Positions 9,701 through 18,000 of a stretch of 52,818 nt of DNA are shown here, piece by piece. This DNA is from Omnitrophica WOR_2 bacterium GWF2_43_52 (GTDB lineage: Bacteria > Omnitrophota > Gorgyraeia > Gygaellales > UBA12090). The notes under the pieces were generated by a model. The model made no database searches. It saw only the letters and a program-made list of their open reading frames with translations, and was not told the origin of the DNA. Location of the stretch: the NCBI GenBank assembly GCA_001805445.1, contig MHGF01000012.1, positions 1-52,818 of the forward strand, written 5' to 3'. The position numbers were made by a program, and so were the translations under genes. Numbering within the stretch: position 1 is the first letter of the stretch; each line of letters starts with the position of its first letter.

Positions 9701-12700
9701 AAACGCAGCCAGTGATAGCATTATTCTAGATACCACAGCTCCTATCGGCAGGGTGAGTATTAATAATGGGGCAAGTTATACGAATACAGCGAATGTAACC
9801 TTAAGTCTGAATGCTACAGACAATACGGGGATTACAGGTTACTATGTGTTAAATAGCTCTCTGACGCCTTTAGCTAACGCAAGCGGCTGGGTAGCAGTTA
9901 ACTCAATTACCAACTATAGCACGAATATAAGCTATACGTTAAATATAGGAGAGGGCTATAAGTACATTTATTGCTGGTATAAGGATGTCGCAGGTAGTGT
10001 CTCAAGTATTACCAGCGATAGCATTATCCTAGATACCATAGCCCCCAGTGTTAATATTACCAATCCTACCTCTGCGAGCACGTATACCGCGCTCAATAGC
10101 AGCATTACCATAGGAGGCAGCAGCTTAGACTCAGCCAGCGGAATAAGCAATATAACCTGGAGCAATAACAGAGGCGGTAGCGGCAATGCTTCAGGAACTA
10201 CTGGTTGGTTAATTACCGGCATAAGCTTACAAGCTAATGATAATGTGATTAAAGTAATCGCAAGAGATAGGGCAGGTAATATCGGTTATGACACGCTTAC
10301 GCTAACGTATAATAGTTCAAGCCTGGTCCCGACAGTAACCACAACGCAAGCAACCAATATAAATCAGGCTGCAGCCAGGCTGAACGGGATAGTCAATGCC
10401 CATGGTTTAAGCAGCAGCGCCCACTTCCAATACGGCACAACCTCAGGAAGTTATACCGGTAAGACCGCCAGTCAGACACTCACCAGCTCAAGCAGTATAG
10501 CAGTGAGCGCTGCGTTAAGCGGATTAACCGCTAACACGAAGTATTATTACCGTGCAGTGGCTACCAACAGTGTCGGAACCACCAATGGCGCTGAGATGAG
10601 TTTTACGACTAGCGCTACCCAAACCATACGTAAAACTACAACCGCCAAGAAGACTCTAAGCGCTATAACCATTGATGGTAAATTAAACGAATCAGTGTGG
10701 AGCCTTAATGAAAGTGTGACTAAAGTTTTAAGCGGTAACCCCGACAACACCGCGACCTTTGGCACTTTATGGGATGATAAGTATCTCTACATAGCTTTTA
10801 AAGTTATAGATGATAAGCTTATCAACGATTCAAAAGACACGTGGTGGGATGATTCGGTGGAGGTATATATTGACCCGAATAACAGTAAATCTACTACTTA
10901 TGATGTTTACGACAGGCAGTTTGTGAAAGGCTGGAATGATACAAGTTTTTCTGCCCTGCAGAACGGAACAGGTGTTTTGCATGGTGTCAGCAATATTACC
11001 GGTGGTTATACCGTTGAGATTGCGGTGCCTTGGAGTAATGTAGGCGCTACGCCTTCAGCCAATATGACTATAGGCTTTGACATTCAGGCCAATGATGATG
11101 ATACAGGGGGAGATTTACAGGAATCGGTAGGCTGGAATAACGACGGGACAGTAACTAAAAACTATAAAAACACCTCGGGTTTTGGCAATCTTGTTCTTTC
11201 AAGCCAGACACTATCTTCTGTTACGTATTTAAGTAATCTGGTATGGACATCGGTCATTAATGGCTGGGGGCCGGTGGAAAAGGATAAGAGTAATGGAGAG
11301 ACCGGTTCTAATGATGGCAAAACCATCACCCTTAACGGTATTACCTATAGCAAAGGTTTAGGCGTTCACGCCTATTCTGAAATCGTGTATGCCTTAAACG
11401 GCCTTTACACAACTTTTCTTTCTGATATCGGCGTAGATGATGAAGCGGAAAAGAGCGGCTCTGTGACGTTTCAGGTTTGGGCTGATGGAGTTAAATTATA
11501 CGACAGCGGGGCAATGGCCTGCGCGTCTGCTACCAAACAGGTGAATGTTACCATAAGCGGAAAGAATACCTTAAAGCTTATAGTTACTGATTCTGGTAAT
11601 GGGAAGACCGATGACCATGCTGATTGGGCAAACGCGAGGCTTGTTCCTAAAACTACTACTGCAGATACCATCTTGCCAAGTATAACCATTACTAACCCGA
11701 CTTCATCCAGCGCGTATACTACAAGCCGAGGCACTATAAATATTAGCGGAACAGCTTCGGATAGTGTAGGAGTAACGAGCGTAACATGGAGCAACAATCG
11801 AGGCGGCTCAGGTATTGCCAGCGGAACAGCAAATTGGTCAATCGCCGGCGTCTCTTTGATTTCTGGAACCAACAACATTACCGTCACCGCCAAAGACGCC
11901 GCGGGCAATACGCGGGCAGATACTATCACGGTGACGTATTCAGTATCATCTGATACAGCTAAACCTACAGGCTCAATAAGCATTAATAGTGGCGCATCTT
12001 CAACGACTTCAACCGCCGTTACCCTAACGCTCTCTGCAACGGATAACAGCGGAGTCACGGGTTATTATCTTTCTAGTAGTGCCATCACTCCGTTGGCATC
12101 TGCAGTAGGCTGGGTTTCAGTGAGTTCTGTAACCAGTTTAAGCAAGGTTGTTTCCTATATTTTAACGAGCGGCGCGGGCACTAAGACTGTATATGTGTGG
12201 TATAAAGATGCCGCGGGCAATGTCTCAGCAGTGTATCTGGATTCTATCTCCTTAGTTACGACTACCGATACAACGGCCCCAACTATTGCAATAACCTCGC
12301 CCACTTCAGCCAGCACCTATTCAACTACCCAAAGTACTATTAGCTTAAGCGGTACAGCGTCGGATAGTGCAGGAGTAACGAGTGTCAGTTGGACAAACAG
12401 TAAAGGCGGATCGGGAACAGCGGCGGGCACAACCACCTGGTCAATTGCCAATATCAGCTTGTACAGCGGCGAGAACATTATCACCGCTACCGCCAGAGAC
12501 GCGGCGGGAAATAGTAAAACAGCTACGATAACGGTAACGAGGACAACAACATCGGATAACGGCTGGAAAAATTTCTTCGCGGTAGCCTGGCACAACGCCC
12601 CTCAAGATCATATCAAATATGCCAAGCAGATGGGATATGATTACATTGGAATAAACAATCTTGCCGCTCCTAGTGGTTACAGTTGGATAACTGAACGGGC

Positions 12701-14558
12701 TGGACTGAAGTTCTATCTCGTAAATCCTTACTGGAATAAACAATATTTATTCCAGGGATATAATTCTACCCTTCCTTTGACCCGTTCATACACAACAGCG
12801 GAAAAGGATTTTTATGAGAAATATATGGTATGGAAGAGCAGTGAAGCATTTCCAAATAATTTAGCTACAGGATGGTTTGATGGCGCAGGGGATAGGCCAT
12901 ATGCAATGCTTGATTATCAACAGCAAGCTGTTATTGATTATGCGGTTGAAAAAATCATTCTTGCGGCTAAATCTTTTGAGGATACAAGTATTGGATTTAC
13001 TTTTGCCGGAGTTATGTTTGATGTGCCAAGACTTAAAGGCGATTTTCATATATGGAAAGACGGCGCGAACAGCTGGGTGAATATAAGTTATTGGACAGGG
13101 TCAGACTCTAGCTTGTTACATAGTGGCATTACTCATGAATACGCAACATATCAAGATGGTTTGGCGGCTTTTTATAAACAACTAAAGACAAGAATGAAGC
13201 AAGCGTTTCCTAATTCTAAATTGATACACGAACCGGCAAGATTGTATCGTGACGATTGGGATGATGAATGGATAAAGCAAATAAAAGACAGAGCAGATAA
13301 AAATGAGTTAACGCCTGATATGTTATTTCAGGAATTTGGGGGTACCGAATTTGTGGATGATGCCAGAAACTTTAATTCCGGGATAAATATCACCAAAGAC
13401 ATGGTTGGTTCGACTCAGCCATTGAATAATTCCAGCGAGTATGGAAACCGGCTTATTGCAGCCAAGGCTGGCATAAATGGCGCATGGTATAATTGGTTCG
13501 GCAGGATGGGAAAACTGGGGATAGACAAAGACACCATTGAAAACGTGGCTCCCCGCCTCAAGCTTATCCGTGTTTTGCCTAACTGGGATAATTTAAGCAA
13601 TGTTCCTTTATCAAGCCGTTCGTGGGACGCAAGTATATATCAAAGCCCGAGGAGCTACGCGGATGCCAATGTCATTTATTCCCGTCATTGGAAAACCGGA
13701 AAGCTTTTCGCGGTCTTCAACACGCATAACGGCGTCATAAAATTAAATTCCGGGGAAACGGTTCAAAGCATTTTTCGGGTGGATAGTTATTTCAAGGAAA
13801 CAACTGATGGGAGCGGCGATATTACTATTTCAGGCAACGAAATCAGGCTGAAAAGCTCAGTAGCCATTCCGACTGACGCGAAAACCAATACGGCAGCCGG
13901 CGTAGGTTATATTCTTACTCTTGCGGGAGGAACTTCCGACACCACCTCTCCAACCGTTACTATCGCATCACCAACCAGCAATGCTACCTATTCCACCACT
14001 CAATCAACCGTTAGTCTTTCCGGCAGCGCCTCAGATAACGTGGGAGTAACATCCATAACGTGGAAAAACTCCGCTAACAGTACTTCGGGAACGGCTTCCG
14101 GGACAACCTCATGGTCAATCGCCAACATTGCTCTTGTTTCCGGTTCCAACGTAATCACCATTACCGCCAAAGACGCGGCGAGTAATAACGCAAACGATAC
14201 CCTTACGGTAAGTTATACTCTTTCTTCGGGAAGTGCTCCCACGGTAACCACGAGTTCCGCGTCTAACATTACCTCCAGTTCCGCAACTCTTTCAGGCAGT
14301 GTAAATCCCAAGGGTTTGTCTACGACAGCATACTTTCAATATGGCACAGCTTCAGGAAACTATACCGGAAAGACTGCTAATCAGACACTCACCGGCTCAA
14401 GCAGTATAGCAGTGAGCGCTGCCTTAAGTGGATTAACCGCAGCCACTAAATATTATTATCGCGTAGTAGCTACTAATAGCGTAGGAACTAGTAATGGCGC
14501 TGAAATGTCCTTTACCACAGTAACTGCCCAGACACAACCAAACCCAGCGGTACAATAA
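3720..14558 (+). CDS. Giant secreted multi-hydrolase repeat protein, N-terminal part (frameshifted)
   Basis: 3,612 residues with a signal peptide (residues 1-26, ending VSA|G). Module order by nucleotide: hydrolase-like TIM-barrel module A with a C-terminal beta domain (3861-5170; YEIINEA places a candidate acid at Glu247); Fn3 and Ig repeats (5176-6075); an eight-plus Asp-box propeller (S-x-DGG-x-TW motifs, 6093-8210) like GH74 or sialidase-type propellers; Ig/Fn3 repeats (8250-10620); a CBM9-like module (10624-11210, 'ITIDGKLNESVW'); an NPCBM/CBM51-like module (11211-11655); Ig repeats; a second barrel-like module (12556-13925); Ig and Fn3 to 14525. It probably binds and cleaves complex glycans at or outside the cell surface. 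No anchor or sorting domain is seen. The frame is lost by one missing base near 14527, and the rest continues in the next entry. Substrates cannot be named. Confidence 0.85.
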   Translation: MKTGYDIITRCILAMLLLFQPLNVSAGENTKDSFAQNILPNAITSGSLKVLSSNPRYFTDNSGRAIYLTGSHTWDNLQDWSGSTKNFDYTAYLNLLKNNNHNFIRLWGVWVGGAGQLTGSTVTSQPIPWQRTGPGIAKDGGLKYDFNKLNQAYFDRLRSRVIAARDQGIYVDIILFLPARYSQWMYSPYNSANNINGINGDSNGDGVPIEVETLQNGALLAFQEAYVKKVIDTVNDLDNVLYEIINEAKVDSVQWQYSMINLIKKYEATKSKQHPVGMTSDGGGDAIDDTSYLLKSPADWVSLGWDSITQNPKTNPLPAPATKVSILDTDHIFGGPADTQWFWKSFVRGHNPINMEATQNGIPSWVGKSWNDPNNPLLPLGQKAMGYTNTYAKKMNLASMIPRGDLTSTTYALANPGNEYLIYQPTSNSSFTVNLIAGTYSYEWFNPSTGQIANSGSVTVAAGNKSFSAPFSGDAVLYLKVSSSAVAPTATTGSSANITLSSGTLSGTVNPNGASTTVYFQYGTTSGSYTGKTANQTLSGTSAIGVSANLTGLTSATKYYYRVVATNSAGTVNGVEMSFTTVTAADITKPTGSLNINNGAASTTSASVTLALSATDTVGVTGYYLSNSSTAPSASASGWVSVASVTSLSKSVSHTLTSGDGTKTVYAWYKDTANNVSITYNDSITLNTSGGADTTAPSIIISSPTTNATHSTTQSTVTLSGTASDNVGVASVTWANSANNTSGTASGITSWSISNISLVSGTNTITVTAIDAANNQATDTLTVTRSQTTQSGNQWQQVPITTKALRYYLESKGITPAGGEGMQFIHAITYAPSNPNIAYLGVDTDTIWKSVDGGTTWQRKGKGINSNGIISIAVDPNNENRVFATGAQYTSLWKNSTNRSLMPLGIYRTLDGGENWSLVKRTFYGSMSGDWGAITIAFAGSNTIYAGTDEEGLLRSTDGGDTWSTVANYAAVGRIYAVTMHPTDNSIIYVGAAGGLKKVTSSGGVTNIGSGLTGVVTVVLINPNNPLIMFAGDKSNRIMKSTDGGFTFTASFTHSIATKDTAWMAMSPVDPNYVFVSFAKRTYGAGDWQKDFYYTHNASASSVTWQTAQSMDEKNPYGWVAGSLSVRFAGDSDSWCEFMGGPIAMHPADKNIALFFAGPGVVKKTTDGGANWRYSNAGYTAMAGMSFSLFSWDKNKARGFATNNPDRGIYFSEDNEYTFTSYKTPNWPAGTFESRGYGVAVGYGATEDTIVGALGSHTEEILTVSKDKGKTWQQISGTALQSQYSGYGDKLITFSPTNPYVIYAGPFRSIDGGTTWVKLSRSVDAVYWGNGDIVYSIGSGSTGIKIYKSLDRGATWSSPYQEIPTPNNSVRHIAVSPVNPDKIYLGKRGVGVYVINGTSAPLLRNENNGLLKDRWGWFSFMSIATDPNNDKVVYVGNLGIAGHDNKTIFRSIDGGNTWETINFNLNDTGINGIGVNPHDSYVYVGTWGGIRKLPPPGTTVSPNTTLPNDTTQPVVEVNSPTTASTYTSTTSTMNLSGSASDNIGVTSITWKNSANNASGTASGTASWSVSNISLISGTNTIIVIAKDAAGNTASDTITVTYNATPGASPTVATQPANNVIATSATLSGSANPNGLSTTAYFHYGTNASSYTGTTASRIINGTTNTTISTSLSALSANTKYYYRIAATNSAGTAYGNQMNFITASLSDTIAPIGNISINNGANYTNSTAVSIRLSASDNVGVSGYYVAANATVPVLNATGWAQVTTSANYTANVNYTLTGNDGSKPVYCWYKDGAGRISSTTSDYITLDTSLPTVTITIPTVNATYNAINATITVGGSASDSTSGINTIGWSNDRGGSGNATGTTIWSIPGISLPGGNNTITVTATDRAGNRATDTVFAMYTADIAIPSGRITINNGTSHTRSAIASLGLSASDDKGVTGYYLSMNSTIPSVTGTGWVYIAPVTNYNHNLSYYLGSTSGERTVYAWYKDAAGKISNAASDSIILDTTAPIGRVSINNGASYTNTANVTLSLNATDNTGITGYYVLNSSLTPLANASGWVAVNSITNYSTNISYTLNIGEGYKYIYCWYKDVAGSVSSITSDSIILDTIAPSVNITNPTSASTYTALNSSITIGGSSLDSASGISNITWSNNRGGSGNASGTTGWLITGISLQANDNVIKVIARDRAGNIGYDTLTLTYNSSSLVPTVTTTQATNINQAAARLNGIVNAHGLSSSAHFQYGTTSGSYTGKTASQTLTSSSSIAVSAALSGLTANTKYYYRAVATNSVGTTNGAEMSFTTSATQTIRKTTTAKKTLSAITIDGKLNESVWSLNESVTKVLSGNPDNTATFGTLWDDKYLYIAFKVIDDKLINDSKDTWWDDSVEVYIDPNNSKSTTYDVYDRQFVKGWNDTSFSALQNGTGVLHGVSNITGGYTVEIAVPWSNVGATPSANMTIGFDIQANDDDTGGDLQESVGWNNDGTVTKNYKNTSGFGNLVLSSQTLSSVTYLSNLVWTSVINGWGPVEKDKSNGETGSNDGKTITLNGITYSKGLGVHAYSEIVYALNGLYTTFLSDIGVDDEAEKSGSVTFQVWADGVKLYDSGAMACASATKQVNVTISGKNTLKLIVTDSGNGKTDDHADWANARLVPKTTTADTILPSITITNPTSSSAYTTSRGTINISGTASDSVGVTSVTWSNNRGGSGIASGTANWSIAGVSLISGTNNITVTAKDAAGNTRADTITVTYSVSSDTAKPTGSISINSGASSTTSTAVTLTLSATDNSGVTGYYLSSSAITPLASAVGWVSVSSVTSLSKVVSYILTSGAGTKTVYVWYKDAAGNVSAVYLDSISLVTTTDTTAPTIAITSPTSASTYSTTQSTISLSGTASDSAGVTSVSWTNSKGGSGTAAGTTTWSIANISLYSGENIITATARDAAGNSKTATITVTRTTTSDNGWKNFFAVAWHNAPQDHIKYAKQMGYDYIGINNLAAPSGYSWITERAGLKFYLVNPYWNKQYLFQGYNSTLPLTRSYTTAEKDFYEKYMVWKSSEAFPNNLATGWFDGAGDRPYAMLDYQQQAVIDYAVEKIILAAKSFEDTSIGFTFAGVMFDVPRLKGDFHIWKDGANSWVNISYWTGSDSSLLHSGITHEYATYQDGLAAFYKQLKTRMKQAFPNSKLIHEPARLYRDDWDDEWIKQIKDRADKNELTPDMLFQEFGGTEFVDDARNFNSGINITKDMVGSTQPLNNSSEYGNRLIAAKAGINGAWYNWFGRMGKLGIDKDTIENVAPRLKLIRVLPNWDNLSNVPLSSRSWDASIYQSPRSYADANVIYSRHWKTGKLFAVFNTHNGVIKLNSGETVQSIFRVDSYFKETTDGSGDITISGNEIRLKSSVAIPTDAKTNTAAGVGYILTLAGGTSDTTSPTVTIASPTSNATYSTTQSTVSLSGSASDNVGVTSITWKNSANSTSGTASGTTSWSIANIALVSGSNVITITAKDAASNNANDTLTVSYTLSSGSAPTVTTSSASNITSSSATLSGSVNPKGLSTTAYFQYGTASGNYTGKTANQTLTGSSSIAVSAALSGLTAATKYYYRVVATNSVGTSNGAEMSFTTVTAQTQPNPAVQ
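11964..12482 (+). repeat. 519-bp intragenic repeat R1 (two Ig-like domains)
   Basis: Encodes TGSISINSGASS...SLVTTTDTT followed by APTIAITSPTSASTY... . It is near-identical at the nucleotide level to 14543-15061 (constant offset 2579) and closely similar to 16748-17231 (offset 4784), including synonymous positions. This points to recent duplication or gene conversion within the gene. Confidence 0.85.
14526..14530 (+). other. Single-base deletion frameshift in the giant gene
   Basis: Here the sequence reads ACTGCCCAGACACAACC. The paralogous repeat at 16727-16744 reads ACTGCCGCAGACACAACC, with one extra G. Restoring that base joins both frames through ADTTKPSG, the usual start of the next Ig repeat. 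The whole span 3720-20347 plus one base is exactly 5,543 codons. No slippery heptamer is visible, so a mutation or a sequencing/assembly error is likelier than programmed frameshifting. Confidence 0.85.
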
Positions 14559-15061
14559 GCATTAACAGTGGCGCATCTTCAACGGCTTCAACCGCGGTTA
14601 CCTTGGCGCTCTTTGCAACGGATAACATCGGAGTCACGGGTTATTATCTTTCTAGCAGTGCTATCACTCCGTTGGCATCCGCAGTAGGGTGGGTTTCAGT
14701 GAGTTCTGTAACTAGTTTAAGCAAGGATGTTTCCTATACTTTAGCAAGCGGCGCAGGCACCAAGACCGTATATGCGTGGTATAAAGACGCCGCAGGCAAT
14801 GTCTCAGCAGTGTATCTGGATTCTATCTCCTTAGTTACGACTACCGATACAACGGCCCCGACTATTGCAATAACCTCACCCACTTCAGCCAGCAGCTATT
14901 CAACTACCCAAAGTACTATTAGCTTAAGCGGTACAGCGTCGGATAGTGCAGGAGTAACGAGTGTCAGTTGGACAAACAGTAAAGGCGGCTCAGGCACAGC
15001 CGTAGGAACAACCAATTGGTCAATTGCCAATATGAGCTTGTACAGCGGCGAGAACATTATT
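14543..15061 (+). repeat. 519-bp intragenic repeat R2 (two Ig-like domains)
   Basis: Second copy of the unit at 11964-12482. It starts just after the frameshift, so recombination between copies may be connected with that lesion. Confidence 0.85.
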
Positions 15062-18000
15062 ACCGTTACTGCCAAAGACTCGGCTAATAACATTTCCACA
15101 GACATAATAAAAGTAACCCAACAAACCGCCATTAGTCAGCCTCTTAAAATCCACCCATCAAATCAAAGATATCTTATGAACGTGCAAGGTAAAGCTGTTT
15201 ATCTTACGGGATCTCATATTTGGTTTAACATCCATCAGGATGAATATAATCCCTTGATGAGCGATGCTGACTTTGATAAGTATTTAGACTGGATGCAGTC
15301 TCATGGGCATAATTTCACAAGATTATGGGTAGGTATCAGCTATCTCACATGGAAGCCTCATCCATGGAAACGCACCGGGCCCGGCATTGCCACTGACGGA
15401 TTTCTCAAATTTGACCTGACCAATTTTGAGCAATCGTACTTTGATATGGTCAGAAGAAGGGTTCTTAAAATTCAAGAACGCGGCATGTATGCGTCTATAA
15501 TGTTTTTTGGATCGTATAATTCGATGAGGGAAAAGTTTTCTTCTTCGGCATGGTATCCTGGCAATAACATCAACGCTGAATTGGCAAACGCGTTCAATAC
15601 AAACAATGGCTCTTCATTTTTCACAAGTAACCCCGCGGCTCTTGAGATTCAGAGAAAACTGGCACGCAAGTTTATAGATACCCTCAATGATGTCGACAAT
15701 CTCATTTGGGAGGTTATGAACGAACCCGGTGGCACAGCGGCGGCCGTTCAATGGCATAAGGAGATGATTAACTATGTAAAATCATATGAATCCGGCAAAC
15801 CTAAAAAACATCTCGTCGGAATGACGGGAGGATGGGGCATTGGGGAAACAAGTATGCTTTCAAGTTCAGCTGATTGGATTTCCCCTGATTGGGATGCTTA
15901 CATAGAAGGCGGCCCGGCGAATTACAGTGGCAAAGTTGTTATCAGTGATACAGATCATTATGGTATTTGGGGATTTTCAGAGCCAGCCGATGCCGAAGAT
16001 ATGAAAAAATGGGTCTGGAAAACATTTGCACGCGGAAATCATCCGATTTTTATGGATCCACATAAATCCGTAATACAGGGACGGTATAACGGCACACTTG
16101 ATCCCATATATGATCCTATCCGGAGAACTATGGGTTATACACTAACTTATGCCAATAAATTTACAGATTTAGCATCCATGGTGCCCAGCGAAACAATTTC
16201 ATCGACCAAATACGCCCTTGTAAATTCAGGAAAAGAGTATCTAGCCTATCAGCCGGCATCTAATACTTCTTTTACGGTAAATCTCATAGCCGGGACGTAT
16301 AGTTATGAATGGTTTAATCCTTCTAACGGCGCTATCGCATCAACCGGATCTTTGAGCGTCAGCGCCGGAAACAGAAGCTTCACTGCTCCTTTTAGCGGTG
16401 ATGCGGTCCTCTATTTAAAAGTATCTTCATCTGCTGTTGTGCCAACGGCAACTACCGGCTCAAGCGCGAATATCGCCTCAACTTCAGTTACACTCAATGG
16501 CAGTGTCAATCCCAATGGTTTGTCTACGACCGCATACTTCCAATATGGCACAGCCTCAGGAAGTTATACCGGAAAGACTGCCAATCAGGCACTCAGCGGC
16601 TCAAGCAATACAGCAGTGAGCGCTGCCTTAAGCGGATTAACCGCAGCCACTAAATATTATTATCGCGTAGTAGCTACTAATAGCGTAGGAACTAGTAATG
16701 GCGCTGAAATGTCCTTTACCACAGTAACTGCCGCAGACACAACCAAACCCAGCGGCTCAATAAGCATTAATAGTGGCGCATCTTCAACTGCTTCAACAGC
16801 GGTTACCCTGACGCTCTCTGCATCGGATAACATCGGAGTCACGGGTTATTATCTTTCCAATAGTGCCACGGTTCCGTTAGCATCTAACGCAGGATGGGTT
16901 TCAGTTACCGCTACTCCCAACTTAACGAAAACTGTTTCCTATACTGTAACGAGCGGAGCGGGCACTAAGGCTGTATATGTGTGGTATAAAGATGCCGCAG
17001 GCAATGTCTCAGCAGTGTATCTGGATTCGATCTCCTTAGTTACGGCTACCGATACAACGGCTCCAACTATTGCAATAACCTCGCCCACTTCAGCCAGCAC
17101 CTATTCAACTACCCAAAGTACTATCAGCCCAAGCGGTACAGCGTCGGATAATGCAGGAGTAACGAGTGTCAGTTGGACAAACAGTAAAGGCGGCTTAGGC
17201 ACGGCTGTAGGGACAACCAATTGGTCAATTTCAAACATCGCGCTTCAGTCCGGGGATAATGTAATTACGGTAACGGCCAAGGACGCGGCCGGTAACTTCA
17301 CAGCAGATGTGATTACGGTAACATGCACAGTTGTAGCAACCAACAATACTCTGAAAGTCAGTTCCGCTAACCCCCGCTATTTCACTAACAGTACTGGAAA
17401 GGCCATCTATCTAACCGGTTCTAATTCATGGGGAAACTTTCAGGATTTAGGGTTTAGCGATCCGCCGGCTGCATTTGTCTTCACTGATTATTTAAATTTT
17501 TTAAAAAAATATAATCACAATTGTATCCGCCTTTGGATGTTTGAAAACACCAGAAGCAATGGCTCCTCAAAGAGTGGATCGCCATTTTCGAGATATCATT
17601 CGCCCACGATCTATCAACGCACGGGCCCGGGAACATCTAATGACGGAAAACTGAAATTTGATGTTAATAAATTCAATCAATCCTATTTTGACAGGCTGCG
17701 CTCAAGAGTGATAGCCGCTCGAGACAAGGGTATTTATGTCGACATCATGCTTTTTGAGGGATTTAGCGTTAGGCCAGACTACGCCTGGCGTCATCATCCA
17801 TACAACGTAACCAACAATATAAACGGAATTGATGGCGACACCGATAACAATAATAACGGTGATGAAACGCACACCCTGTCAGTTCCCAAAACCTTAGCAC
17901 TCCAAGAGGCGTATGTCCGCAAGGTTATTGACACTGTTAATGATCTGGATAATGTCCTCTATGAGATCTCAAATGAAAGCTCGTTAAGTTCCAGCGATTG

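Noticed and set aside
11471..12058. Long minus-strand open frames inside the giant gene (also 12317-12595, 14896-15132, 18691-18975 and others)
   Set aside because: They are mirror images of the Ser/Thr-rich Ig repeats and recur at every repeat copy with the same artificial Val/Leu/Pro-rich sequence.
14520..14535. Programmed ribosomal frameshifting at the break in the giant gene
   Set aside because: No slippery heptamer or downstream structure is evident, and the paralogous repeat differs by exactly one inserted base, which fits a simple deletion or sequencing error.
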